Source of the DNA: Perkinsus olseni
Taxonomy: Eukaryota; Perkinsozoa; Perkinsida; Perkinsidae
Assembly (NCBI GenBank): GCA_013115135.1
Contig: JABANP010000463.1
Span: 1-42,001, forward strand
Length of the DNA: 42,001 nt
Reading direction: 5' to 3'
In this document: positions 8,721-21,900 of the stretch, in pieces
Layout of the letters: each line of letters opens with the position of its first letter
Numbering within the stretch: position 1 is the stretch's first letter
Program-made: the position numbers and the translations under genes
The notes under the pieces: model-generated
The model's input: only the letters and a program-made list of their open reading frames with translations
What the model was told of the DNA's origin: nothing
Databases searched by the model: none

Positions 8721-10017
8721 TGCGGTGATGATATGAGGGTAGCAACTGCATGGTAACTCGCTCGGACATGGGACGTTCGTTTGTGAGTGCAGGCCTCAGC
8801 CGATACTGCCTCACGCAGCGAACGTCATCGATACACGGGGGAATGTGCAGAGCCCTGGGAATTCACCACAATTGACTCAATTCGATTTGTTATTATGTTG
8901 TTTGGGCAACGCAACGCCACTCGGTCCGATCCGATGGAAACTGCGACACAAGAATGCGCTTTCGGTTTAGCGCGCGCCCGAAGTATCGTAGTGCGCATGT
9001 CAAGGTATACGGGGTTGTATAGACTACAACGTGTAACAATAACCGGCCAACTAGGGTAAGATAACACAACCAGAACCTTGCACCTTGATACGCACTTGTA
9101 CGAATACAAGAAGCGTCGATTACGTACGAATAGTCTACGTATACCTATACGAATGCAGCACATATGAAGCACTCTATAGCTTCAGCACAGCTTAGCGAAA
9201 TTGAGCTACCGTATCCATATCACAATGGTCACAGAAATTGTCTACTTATTCCAGGCCGAAGGTTTTATGGCGCGTGACGGAATATTGTGGCGCATGACGA
9301 CTAATTCGTCCCACAACACGCATGATGATCACTGTCAGTAGGCCTAACGAAGCTTTCGCATCGATGAAGCTGTGTAGATATACGTCTGGCTTTTTAACGA
9401 ACCGAACCGTGTACGCCGAACAATCGACTTCGAGCGCCGACGGACAGGATTGGCAACGTACGCGTTGCATGTTAACAATCCTGTCCGCTGTGATGTTGCA
9501 TTGTGAAGAGCAAAATGCGAACTATGTATCTATGGAGCCGAACAGTCTTAAGAGATGGAATCAACAGCACTACCACCAGTCCCAACGCCCGAGCTTGCGT
9601 TCGCGAAAGCTCGTCAGTAGTTCAGAAAAATTTTGTGTCGATGACGGGAGGTTGTAGCAACACAACGCTCCCCAGGCAAGAGTGATTAGACGTCGAAGGC
9701 AGCCGTACGCTGCCGCACTCGCTGACTAGCAACCTCGGACGAGCACCCGGCAGCTTCGTACGAGTTTTGGGGTGGATTCTACGTCGATTGATTCGTCATC
9801 ACGTATGTACTGCCTCGCTACACGGATGCAGAAGCTGCTCGCAGTGGGTGTCTGCGAACAGGTAGTGGCAGGCTGACATTCCGAACTGAAAAACTGATCT
9901 ACGTCGGTTCATGCGTCGTCATCATTTATTGCTTATTGGAGCAGTTCCATCCTCCCTTACCGTCCATCCATTTGTTACCACATCTCTCGATATTCGCACT
10001 CACCCAACCGAAGAATC
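8721..10017. other. Intergenic region upstream of the giant gene
   Basis: This divergent spacer lies between the minus-strand secreted-protein gene and the plus-strand giant gene, so it should carry the promoters of both. A 111-codon frame at 9322-9657 has an ATG but no domain or paralogue. The region holds hairpins at 9095-9110, 9441-9487 and 9591-9612. A ~25-bp imperfect direct repeat (TCTACGTCG...TCGTCATCA) occurs near 9778 and 9898. A 13-bp tandem-like repeat (TGGCGCGTGACGG / TGGCGCATGACGA) lies near 9268-9300. Confidence 0.45.
9441..9487. repeat. Nested hairpin, 12-bp outer and 6-bp inner stem
   Basis: CGGACAGGATTG (9441-9452) pairs perfectly with 9476-9487. Inside, GCAACG pairs with CGTTGC around a TACG tetraloop. 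It lies in non-coding spacer. A structured RNA or a protein-binding DNA site are both possible. Confidence 0.85.
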
Positions 10018-12999
10018 ATGGAGTCGGTGGCCAAGCGAGTTGGGCTATTCATCATGGTTAACGCACTAACAGCCGTAGAGGCTCAGAGCATTGGAAAGTG
10101 CAGCCCGCCAGTACTTGTCAGCTCAACTAGTGGCAATATAGAGGTAGGTCATGGATCAGCTGCTCGACCTCGCATGCATCCCTGATGGTGCCCCTTCCTT
10201 ACTGCATCAGCGGGGTTCCCAGGCCTTCTCGTGCGACCAACCGTAGTCTTCGCTCGCTACTTATCGTGAACCGGGCGACCCCATAATTTACCTTTATACT
10301 TAAGTTCAAGCGGCTTCAGGTCCGAGTCGACCCAATCCCGACGGGCTCACCAACGGCTTGCCGAATATATCGAGACGACTGCGCTGGAGGAGGCACTTTT
10401 ACGATGATTCTAGACGCGACGTGTGGAAATACGGTTACCTCCACCGGTCTCGCTGCTGATGCTAACTGTCGTTACTACTGCCAGGGCACTGCCTCTAGCG
10501 GCAGTGTCACCGGTGATGCGTCTGATATTGTGACCTATGCGGCCGCTGGCTCGCCAGTTTGGACGGTTCAGAATACGGTGTTCACAAAGTACGATTATGA
10601 CTGCGTGAAGCTGTCCTGGTCGGCACCGGACCCTCAAGGGTCGCCAATCACATGCTACTCGGTGACCAGGGACATGAACGCTGATGGCAACTTCGTCACC
10701 GTACAACCCTGCGTGCCGAACCCGAACCTTTACTCTCAAGTATTCTGTGGTCTGTCCAGCCCAATATCATATCGCTTTAGAGTGTTCGCCACCAATAGAG
10801 TTGGCACTAGCAGTACTTCTTCTGAGGTCACGGTCATGCTGAAGAACATGTTCGCCGTACCTGGAAGTGTCGTCACCTCCTATGCAAGTGCCGTGCAGGC
10901 TGGAATCAGTCATCAGGTAAGCTCCCCCGCTGGGTCGCTCGAGGAGAGCGCCACCGTCCTCGTGCGGGTAGTCGTACCGCTTCGAAATATACTACTCGGC
11001 CGTCTTGCTACTGACGTTGTTTTTGTGAGCCTCGGATGGGCTTGAGGCATGAGGGAAGGTCATCTAGCGACTCGCTGTGCAGGTGATCGTACAAGCGGTC
11101 GATCCGCTGTCCGGCGCTAACGAGCTCAGCGGCTTCTCGGGCACGCAGTACGGGAGCCGAATTTTTGTGTTGAGGTTGTTGAATCCAAGCAAGCTGGATG
11201 AGATTACCAGTACTATCGAAGTAGGTTGATGTGGGGTGCTCGGGTTGAACCGGCGACCTCTCGCTCGTCAGGTGCCGTTAGTCCCTGGCGATACCCATTA
11301 CACCACCGCGTCCAATCCCATTCCTGTTGGTACGGCCCCAATCACCGCGTCGAGTGCCGACAGTGGTAACGGTCAATACAGCATTTACTACAGGCCGACC
11401 ATCGCTGGACAGTACTACGCCTGCCGCGGGGCCCGTCTCCTCCTGATATCAGCGTTGTTTTAGGTACACTATGGTCATCAGGACTCTCGAGCAGGGTGGG
11501 CTACAAGCGCAGTATTGGGACAATCAGTGGTTCTATGGTCTGCCGCATGAGACGAAGCAGCAACCGGACATGGTAGGGCGAGGTCACCCGCCGAATGCCA
11601 GGGTCAACCTTAGATACTAGATTGGGAGAGGGGCGATATCACTGGGAATGCAGCCGATTTTGTCACGGCTCGATGGACGGGCTTCATCCAAGCGGAGTTC
11701 TCTGAAGAGTACACCTTTTATGTCGATGCGGATGACCACGCAAGGTGAGATGCAGCCGAGAAATACCCTGAAAACGAGCGGTGCGCGCGTCGTTCGTCGG
11801 GTTATCGAAGTTGCGCTCACCGGCTGATAATAACGCGAGAGAACAGCGTCCTAGTGTGTACGAATCGAAAGATTTTCACGTCTCTGAAAGAGGGCTAGCT
11901 GCGGAGGCCGCCACGTTCGGCTTGTGGCCCCGTCGTATCGGTACGCCGTTGCCAGAACAGCATCACTGTTTTTCAGGTTATGGATCGATGATGTGCTTCT
12001 CTTCGACAAGTGGGACATCTGCTGTGGGGGCTTCTGGGGCAGGGCTGTCCTCTCCGCCGGCGTCTATCATTACATTAAACTGGAGTACCGCGAGCTCACC
12101 GGCCAGCGCCGGCCATCAGCGGAATGCCTCTGTCCATCGACGTCACGGTCGGCAATCTTCTCCCCCAGAACTGTCTTGCCTATGGTCACCAGCTCACTCA
12201 AAGCTCTGCGGGGCTGCCTAGCGTCTTCTATATCCAAGCTAAGGACACTGAGGGAAACAACATGACCGATTCTAATGGTGCCGTCTTCGTCGTGCAGTTG
12301 GCTACCAGTGGGAGTACCGTTTCGGTGGTTTCAGCACCACTCAATGAGTCCATCGGGCTGTATGCTGTCCACTACCTGCTCACGAAAGCCGGCACTTACA
12401 CAGTCACTATCAAGTCGAGTAACGTGGACATTTCCAACTCGGGAGCTTCCCTCGACGTATCGCCGGGGCCTCCAGCAGCGTCCACAACGGTCGTCACAGA
12501 TGGCCTGGCCGGTGCGATAGACTTCATGGCTGGGGTGCCCAAGGTTCTGCGGGTGACGGTGAAGGACGTTTATGGCAACGTCGTGGAGCGATCTCAGGAA
12601 GGGTCCTTCAATTTGAGCTTGAACCTCGAGTGGAGGAACTACTCCCTCACGAGCTCCCTCGCCCTGCTGGACGACTCGACACAACTCACAGCCGACTTTG
12701 GTCGCTACTTTGAGCTCACGCTACCAGCCCAGCCAACCGAGATCTCAGGCATCTATGATCTCACCTTCACCGGGCTGCGGGCGGGCAACAACAGGCTTTA
12801 CATCAGATTGAACGGCGAACACATACTGGGGTCTCCATTCGACATTGTGGGAGAAGCCAACTCGGCATCACCGTTCGGCCCGGCGAGTGTGCTGCAGTCA
12901 GTGGACCCGCCGAGTACAGTCCGGGCGGGGGTGTCTAGCAGCGTCAGGATGCAGCTCAGGGATGCCTACGGGAACATCATAACACAGCCCAGGGCAGGG
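10018..12999 (+). other. N-terminal block: signal peptide, FN3-like pair, filamin/Ig-like, PA14 no. 1
   Basis: The signal peptide exon is followed by two FN3-like units with extra cysteines (10320-10916) and a filamin-like stretch (DSGNGQYSIYYRPTIAGQY). The first PA14 domain (about 11495-12110) runs over three exons: GGLQAQYW, ILDWERGDI, ARWTGFI, YTFYVDADDHARLWIDD and YIKLEYRELTG. Its last strand is missing or disturbed, because the frame changes at about 12100-12124. Filamin/Ig-like repeats follow (e.g. FYIQAKDTEGN, MQLRDAYGN). PA14 domains in other proteins often bind carbohydrate; that role here is inference. Confidence 0.75.
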
Positions 13000-15900
13000 G
13001 TGAGTGGAAGGGAAATAATTCCGTTGTGTTTTCTTCGCGTAAAGATCTGCGGAATGTACGACTTTCTCGAATTTTGTCGAAGTTGAGTAGATCGCCCTGT
13101 TCGTCCTCTGTAGACATTTTCTGACACCTCTAGCTTTGCATCGTATTCATGTTCAGGTGGAGGTGTCCGTCTCCATCGGCCCGGAGCCCTACGACACTGG
13201 CCTCTGTCTCCACGAGCTCTCGGGTGCTTACCACTGCATCGTCACCCCTCGGAAGGCCGGCACCGGCAGATTCCTTTCTGTTCGGGTCGATAAAATTGAC
13301 GTTTCTCGACACAAAGCGCTCAACACGAGCGCTGAGCGTGTCCAAGGGCCGTTCCAGATCGACGTGCTCCCTGGCAGCGTAGATCCTAAGAACTGCGAGC
13401 TGTTCAACGTGAAGGAGACGTACGTTGCTGGGAAGTACGAGCCAGCATTGCTGGTCCTGAGAGACAACTACACTAATAATCTGCTCAACGGAACCGCCAA
13501 TGTGGTAGCCACGCTCAACGGTCAGAGCCTCAACTCGAGCTCGAATCATAACGGTACCTATACGGTCATGCTGGGGTCGCCCACGGCCGGTCGCAGAGTA
13601 CTGCTCACGGTTACTGTGAATGGTCATGCGATAAAAAATTCGGCAAACTTGACGGTGGAGGGAGTGGACGTCGTCGCCGCGACTGTCAATCAGAACGGGA
13701 CCCGCTGTGACATTCCGAGTTCATACGTGGCTGGGGAGTGGGTGTCCTGGAAGTGCTACCCGAGGGACTACTGGAACAACCCTATTAACGAGACTGATGT
13801 ACATCTCATCGCGGAGTATTCTCCTGTCTTCGCTAACACGACTGCTGCTCTTCGCTTCAATGGCACCTATGAAAGTACGAAGTCGGGAGACTACGTCTTC
13901 AATGCGAGCTTACAGGTGGTAGGGTCGTATAGCACTGTGGTGTACGTCGGGCAGCCTGGGGGACTGGTCGGCGAGTATTTCCGCACGCCTGGGCTGCAGT
14001 CATTGGTCGCTCTCACCAGCGACCGTCGGCACAGCAACGCCCCGGTGTTCTCCTATACGAGACAGGAGGTCGTTGACTTGTCCTGGGAGGCTGTCGCGCC
14101 GTTCGAGGGGATGCATCGGGACTTCTGGAGCGCTCGGTGGACTGGGTGGATACTGCCTAACGCTACTGGCACGTACAAGATCTATGTTGATGCCGACCAC
14201 GCTGTGAGCCTCACGGTCAACCACGAGGCTTTAGTAGAGAAGTGGGAGCTGCGTGATATCGACGGCCGGGCAATCTATGCTTCAGGAACTATTTTCCTCA
14301 CACAGAACGAGCCCGTCCCGGTGGAGCTGCTATATCGTCATACGACGAGCAGTGCGTTCGTTACGCTGTCGTGGTCCGGGGTGGACTTTCCCAAGCATCC
14401 CATACCTGGCGAGTACCTTCTGGCGCCCCTCAACGCCCTGGCCTCGGACCAACGTACCGTCGATGTCTCCACCGGTCTGACGTGGTCCAACAGTACTGCT
14501 AGTGGCGTGGCCCTGTCACAAATGAGTGCGGGGACGGTCAACACTTTCACTCTGCAGACTGTTGACAAGTTCGGTAACACTAGGTCCGCCGCAGACAACC
14601 CAGTACAGGGGGACTGCTGGAATGCTACTGTTGGTGGGGGACTGGACACCTGTCGCCTCCGAACTTTTCTGGAGGAGACCGGAACCAGTGAGAATTTCGT
14701 GTACGGCAACTTCTCGTACACGACTGGTGGGCGGTACATGGTTTCGATTTATCCAAGGAAAGCTGGTCGATGGAATTTGCGAGTACAGGTTTGGGTTGAC
14801 AGACGGAGCTGGCAAGATGTAGTCGACTCGCCGTTCACTGTTGTCGTGTCTCCTAACAGCGTGGTGGGCACCAACACGCTCATTGAGGGTTCAGCCCAGA
14901 ACGAATCTTTTGCTGGACGACAAGCATGCTTCAACGTCACCATGCGAGACAACGTCCTTAATAATGTGTACGGTATCCTGGCGGAGGGTGCTCAGGATAT
15001 CGAGGACGACCCACCGACGACCAATCTGGGTTCCATGACCAAGTACTGGGGGCTGGGCAAGTGGCAATACTGCTACGTCCAGACCACGGCACAGGTGTGG
15101 ACGGGGCTGACAGTCCGAGTTAGAGGGACTAATATCCCTCTGAGCATCACTGTGAGCATCACTGGGCTGCCCCGATCGAGCCAGGATCGAAGCTCGACTA
15201 CGACTTCAACAAGAACTTATTTTTGCACGGCACGTCATCCAACAGCTTGACTAAAGTCCAGGCGAATGTGTCGTATAATATTACTTTGACGGCCCGGGAC
15301 GAGTACACCAACATCGTTACCGGCGACCCGACCATTGATGTCGCTTGCTTCGCTGAAGGGCCGCAGAGGCTGAGCTTGAACGTGACGTCGAGAGTGGACG
15401 TCCACGGGCTGATCCCGAGGCGAGAGCAGCTGTTCGTCCATCATACTGGAGATAACGTCTGGCAATTGGAGTCCAAGTACCCGAAGAGTGGCAGCTGGCA
15501 AGTCCGGTGTCACGTGGCCAAGCAGGGAGGCCTGAACGCTAAGTATTGGCCGACTCGGGGCTGGGCCGGACATCCTACGGGGGAGTTCGTGGAACCGTTG
15601 ATGTGCCTTGACTGGGGCCAGGGCACGGTGGGGCCCTCACAGAGAGCTGATAATGTGAGCATGCAGTGGGATGGCTACCTGCGAGTGGACTATGCCTGTA
15701 ACTATACTCTGCACGCTGAGGTCGACGAAGCAGCCTACATCTGGCTGGGAGACCGTCTCGTTTTACAGGCAGACAGTGCGGGTGAGTACGAGGTTTCCCA
15801 GATAGCCATGGTACCGGGGAGGATGACTCCGATCCAGATTACGTATTGGGATGGCGATGGAATCGCCAGATTTTGCCTTATGTGGAGCTGCCCTGCTCGT

Positions 15901-18900
15901 GGTGTGTCGAAGCACGTGATACCCAGGAATAATCTCTTCCACTCCGGCTTGGAGCTGGACACTCTCAATCCTAGTGGGGTGGTGACGGTTTACAAGCCGC
16001 CAGACCCGGTCAGCATCTTCTACAGGGCCAGCCCGTTCAGCACCAGTGCAGCCACGCTCGTATGGGAGCCGCCGTACGATGATGGCAATGACGCGATAGT
16101 GAGCTATAAGCTGGAGCGAAAGAAGGACGTTGGTGGTACCTGGACGACACTGAGCTCGTCTCTGGCGGCCAGTACGTACACCTATGTGCAGACCTCTCTG
16201 GACAATGACGTGCCGTACTATTACCGGCTCACAGCGTCCAGTACTGTGGTGGGCTTGGCGCGCGAAATCACGGTATTTCCTTGCACGTTGCCTGATACGC
16301 CGCAGCCGCCAGTTCTCCCGCGGCCTCGAGCGTGGATCCAACTGGAAGCTTCACCTTCTCACTGGTGCCACCGATAACCACTGCCTGTGGCTCGACTACG
16401 TTGCCGCCGACTCTGGGGTACACGCTGGCCTGGAATGATGGCATGGGGAGTGCTGTCCTGAGGAACTCCGTCACTCAAGCCACCAGCGTCAATCCGTCTG
16501 TCGTTCACATCAGCAACTTGACCTACGGGAGGGTCTATAAGATCTCTCAGAGTTGGTACACTCGGGTTGGTCACTCGGCGCTCTCGAACGTCTCGGAGTT
16601 CCGCTGCTGCGATTGGGTTAAACCGGGTCCAGTGTCGAACGTCCAGCGAGATTTTTCGGTCACGCAAGCTCGAGACAAGATCGCTATAAAATGGGACCCC
16701 CCTACGGAGGTCGGCAGCACCTCGCTGGTGCACTACAGGGTATATTATTCCCCTGGCAGCTACGAGAGCTATGCGGACACTGCCAACGCGGGCATCACAA
16801 CACTGACGCTATTCGGACCGTTTGTTGAGGTAGACTCTCCCAATGACATCTGGCGGTTCCAGGTGGTGGCTATGAATGCGGCTGGTGAGGGGCCGAGAAG
16901 TACCCGTATCACACTGCTGGCTGCGGACCCGCCGAACGCTCCTGTGGCGGCGGAGCACGGCTGGGTGTTGAGCAGCTCTAACACGAGCATAGTTTTGAAG
17001 TGGCGGGCTCCTGTTGATAGCATCGTATCGGGATATAAGGTGTGGGTCAATAGCGGTAACAACACGCCTGTGGACAAGCTGGTCTCCGATGGTCGGAACA
17101 GGAGCTCGGTGCTCAGCTTTGAGTACGCTCCGACTCAGGCGGATGGGCGGACCTCGGCCTTGACCTCGGGTGACCTGTACACGTTCCACGTTCAAGCGGT
17201 GAATCAGGCCGGCGATGGCGTGATGTCCGTGGATATTTTCGCCTACGCTGCGAGCAGGCCAGGGAGGCCGGGGCGACCTCGACAAGGCACTGGCAACACC
17301 ACTGTGAACTTCATTACAGTTGAATGGGACGCTGCTGATGATGGCGGGAAGTCCAGCAACTTGCGCTACACGCTGGAGCGATCACAAATGGGAGGCACCT
17401 GGAGTACTGTGATGACTGGTATCACCAATCTGACGTATACTGATGTGGTGAACATTAGACCTTACGAAGTGTACCGATACCGCCTCTTCGCTGAAAACGA
17501 CGTGACGGTGGGAGCGGTCCTTTACAGCCAGGAGAACGACCTCATGGCCAGCCCACCCAATGCGGCCCCGATTGCATCATTTGTGGGCAGTAGCGAGAAC
17601 TCCATCTCGATTTCGTGGGCGACGCCGAGCTCTCCACCGACTGTGACAGGCTATAAGGTTTATGTCAACTTCAGACTCGCGTACGATGGCACCGGTAATC
17701 CCGCCACGCTCTGGTATACGCTGACCGGCTGTACGCTGGGCGAGTGGTACGACTTGCGTGTTACAGCGCTGTCTGCTGCTGGCGAGAGCGACCAGTCTTC
17801 AACGTGCTGTGTGAAGCCTTGTGGGAGACGACCTTACAGGCCAGACCCTCCTGAGCTCGCTAGCAGCAACTTGACGGCGATCACGCTGAGATGGTCACCA
17901 CCGGCAGACTCGGGCGGACTGCCTCTAACGGGTTACGTGGTGCAGCGGGCGCCTGCCGGCTCCTCGGTATTCACGACCATCGCGGCTATGTTCGCGAATA
18001 TTTTGGAATACACCGACGCAGCAGGGGTGGTGGTTAGCACTGGATATCGATATCGGGTGTATGCGAGGAACGCGGTGAATGATCTTACAACTTGCGACAC
18101 GGACGAGTATACTGATTGCGACGGAGACGCCTCGGGCCATCGCACTCTGTACGCGTGTGCGGTGCCAAGCCCCCCTAGTAACATCTCAAGAGTCTCTCCG
18201 GCCTGGAGTCCGACGGTGATCGGCATCAGCTGGTTCCCGATACTCAACCTGGTGGATAGTGGTGGATGCGTTATCACCGGGTATCGGGTTTACGCTAATG
18301 ATGGCTTGGACGGCCTGCCGCTGGAGATGGTGTATGATGGAAGAACTAGAGCCAACGTCCTCGAGTATAATCTGACAGGTGCGACGGGTAGAAGTCGGGC
18401 GGAGTAATGGAATTCTCTTCTGTTGAACCGACGTCTCGTGCATCTGAAGCGTGTGTCCATCAGGTCTCACTCCCAGACGCTACTACTGGATAGCCGTAGC
18501 TGCGATCACAGTGGCGGGGGAGGGGGCGAAGACCTCTCGAGTGGCCCTCTATGCAGGGGTCCCCCATGGAAAGCCCGGTAGGCTGCTGGGACGGATACGA
18601 AGTCCTGTATGCATCGTACGCAGCCTTTCGGCCCATGACTGGAATCGGGCCTGTACCGACCTTAGATGTTCCCTCGATCATCCTTACGGTTACGATGGTG
18701 TGGTATCCTCAGGTCGGCCCGAGTACAAGTACGACAGCGGCAGCCCGTATATAGAGATAGCCTTGAAGTGGACCCCGCCGAATACGGCAGACTCGGGCCC
18801 CATAGTGATGTGGGAGCTGCAGCACGACAATGGTGACGCGACGGCCAGTAGCCTCTCAGTCAGCATCAAGTCCTGCAGCGTCCTTGGTAAGTCGGGGCTC

Positions 18901-21900
18901 CGATCGTGTGTTGGGGAGAACCCGAGGGCGTCACTTCTCCATCAGGAGTGGTCCACAGGGTTATGGTCGTCACGCTTTCTCTTCTTTGCTGCCACCAAGG
19001 TTTCCAGTCCTGTTGTCGTGTTAGATCCATCTTACGTCATTCACAGCCTAACGCCTAGTAAATACTACCGCGTCCGAGTCCGAGCCCACGGTCCCTGCCC
19101 ACAGAATACCACCCTGGCCAGCTACCCTTGTCCACTGGCCTGCACTACCCCCGGCCAATGGTCCGATATCGAGACCTTCGTCACGGGGAGCCTCCCTGGA
19201 GATTTCACGATTCAGGCTGAGGACCACCTCAGGACGCCTACTAGTGTGACCATTGTCTGGAGCCTCTGTAAGTGACCGTGTCGTCGAGGAAGTGAAGGGA
19301 ATGGGGTTTTCGATCAACCTTTGTATTCTTTCATCAATATGATACGTAAACTGTTATGTCATTATGATATCTACAGATTAGTTGATTCACAATCCCGAAT
19401 GGAATGCTCCTGGAATCTTCGATGGATGCATCGAGTACTTTGCAGTTCCTGGTATATAGCGCCACCGCCGGTGGGGGGCTTGCACTCCGGTGAACAATAG
19501 AGTTAGAAATTCTTTCAGGAATATAAAATTTGTATTTTCCTCCGTAGATAGGGTTTCTATTATCATCTGTATTCTGTATATGTTACTCGGTACTGACGCT
19601 TAGTTTATTGGTCGCAGGTAGTGGGAGCAATCCCTTGGTCAGGTACCACGGCCAGTACCGCAACATGCGTATCTTCGGCCGAGCTACCTCTGATAGGGTT
19701 CACAGCGTTCAGAGACGATTGTAACGGCGGTGATGTCACCACGCCCATCAACACGGCAGTAGCGTCTACGGCGACCAGCTATGCCTTTACTGGCCTGCCA
19801 ACGGGTGCCAGGTACGACTGGGGTCTTGACCAATAATGCGATCAACGCTCGGGTTCAGGTGTGGCTTTCGAATCGCCGCCAACAACAGTCGAGGGGGCAA
19901 GCTCAGTACCAACACTATCTATCGAACCATCGTCGGACCACCCGCCGCTCCGCCTGCGCCAACTAGAAGTAGGGGTGGTGAACGCTGGGCCTCGTGCATT
20001 GCCTTTCTTCAGGAAATTCCTCGATGAGCTTCATCCACCTGAACACGTTCGTTCCCCTTGACAACGGTGGTGCGTCGATCCGCTACCTTCGAGTGTATCG
20101 GGACGACCCTCCAACTACCTCGTCCATCTCTGTGCTCATCGCTGAGCTCAACAGTCCTTACCTGTTCGACTTCAAGGACCTTTCCGTGTCCACTGGCAGG
20201 CTCTATCGCTACCAGACTATCGCCGTCAACAGCGAAGGGGTGGAATCGCCCCGGTCGCCCGTTGCCGCTTTGGTGGCCGCCAGCCCGCCGAGTCAGCCGG
20301 CATCAGTCAGGGTGGTGTATCGAAGCCGTACCGCCTTACACGTCGTATGGGAGCAACCTCAAGATAATGGTGGTAACGACCTCTTTAAATTTACTCTGTA
20401 CATGGACAGCGGACGAGGGGGCAATAGACTGCCTGTTTTCGAAGGCCCGGCCACCCACAGGGAGTTCGACGGTCTTGAGCCGGGCCTGAGGTATACGTTC
20501 CAAGTCAGCGCCACTAACATAGCTGGAGAGAGCGCGCTCAGCGACATGGCCACGTTTCGGACTGTTGCTGACCCCGGTCCCCCTGGCAAGCCGTTCGTCG
20601 TGTCCACCGACTGCGGCGCGGAGACGATCGAGGTCGGCTGGGCCCCTCCAGAGGATGACGGCGGGTGCGAGATAGAGAAGTACGCGGTGTATGAGTATTC
20701 TACTGAGCTGGTGGAGCTCACGGGCTCGGTCAACACGGCCTTGGCCTCGTCGTATACCATCACCGGGAGGAACTGCACTGCCGCCGGCGGGCCGTGGCTG
20801 TTCACGGTTCGAGCTAAGAATTGCGAGGGGTGGTCGAGCGACAGCCACGCTTTGTATACTCGCAATGCCGATCTGCCTGGTCGCGTGGGTGGCCTCGGCG
20901 GAGAGACTGTGGACAACCAGAGCATTCGCTATACTTGGGATGCACTCAACTCGACCGTCGCTGGCATCGGCAGTCAGGCCACTGATGTCTTCCGCGGCTA
21001 CGAGCTGTGGGGCGATGATGGTTTGGGAGGGCCCTTTGCCTTGGTCTATGATGGCCTCAATAAGCCCAATACGAGGTACTACGTGAGGACTGGGCTCGCG
21101 CTCGGGAGGACGTACAGGGCCTACGTGCTGGGGGTCAACATCATCGGCAAGTCCTCAGCGGAGGTGGGCAACAGGACGGTCCATTACACGCTGATGGCTT
21201 ACCAGCCTTCACCGCCAGTTAACGTCAGTGCTGTCTACTATAGCGATACCTGTGTCGCTGTGACGTGGGACCCGAGCAGCGATGATGGCGGTAGTCCGAT
21301 AAATTACTACCAGCTTCACCACGCTCCAGAGCCGCTGTATATTTCCTGGACGGACGCGTCGATGGCCTATGGCGCCAACTGGCTCAACACGACCGTCTGC
21401 GGCCTGTCCGAAGGGGTCACCTACCAGTTCCGCGTCAGGGCGGTCAATTTTGTTAATATTACTGGCCAGTGGAGTGCTCTGGTGTCACAGGTTGTGGGGA
21501 AGCCTCCGACCGCTGCGCCACAAAATTTACGAAGGAGGTCCTCGACTGTGGACAGCATCGTGTGGGAGTGGGACGCCTTGTCGGGTCTGTACTATGGTGG
21601 TGCAAGTACGGTGTCATACCAACTTTTCGTCAACAATGGTTACAATGATGTACCTACCCTGGTCTTCGATGGCTCATCCGTCCCCAATGTCAGGACCTTC
21701 AACACCACAGGCTTGTTGTGTGGTCAGGTGTACGACGCCCAAGTGGCAGCTCAGAGCACGATCGGCCTCGGCCCTAGAAGCGCCATCGTATCGGTGCAGC
21801 TGGCCATACCGCCAGGCCCTCCGCAAAGGATGGTAGTGGTCAGTAGCTCCACTGAGGAAATCGTAGTGGCTTGGGAGGTCCCTGCGGACACTGGCTGCTC

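Noticed and set aside
9322..9657. 111-codon plus-strand frame with ATG
   Set aside because: It contains the nested hairpin at 9441-9487 and shows no domain, signal peptide, paralogue or splice signal; a chance frame is more likely.
18887..19007. A third apparent frame break in the giant gene
   Set aside because: A 138-nt intron 18887-19024 (donor GTAAGT, acceptor TTAG) restores frame and gives a normal FN3 strand (VLDPSYVIHSLTP), so no mutation is needed.
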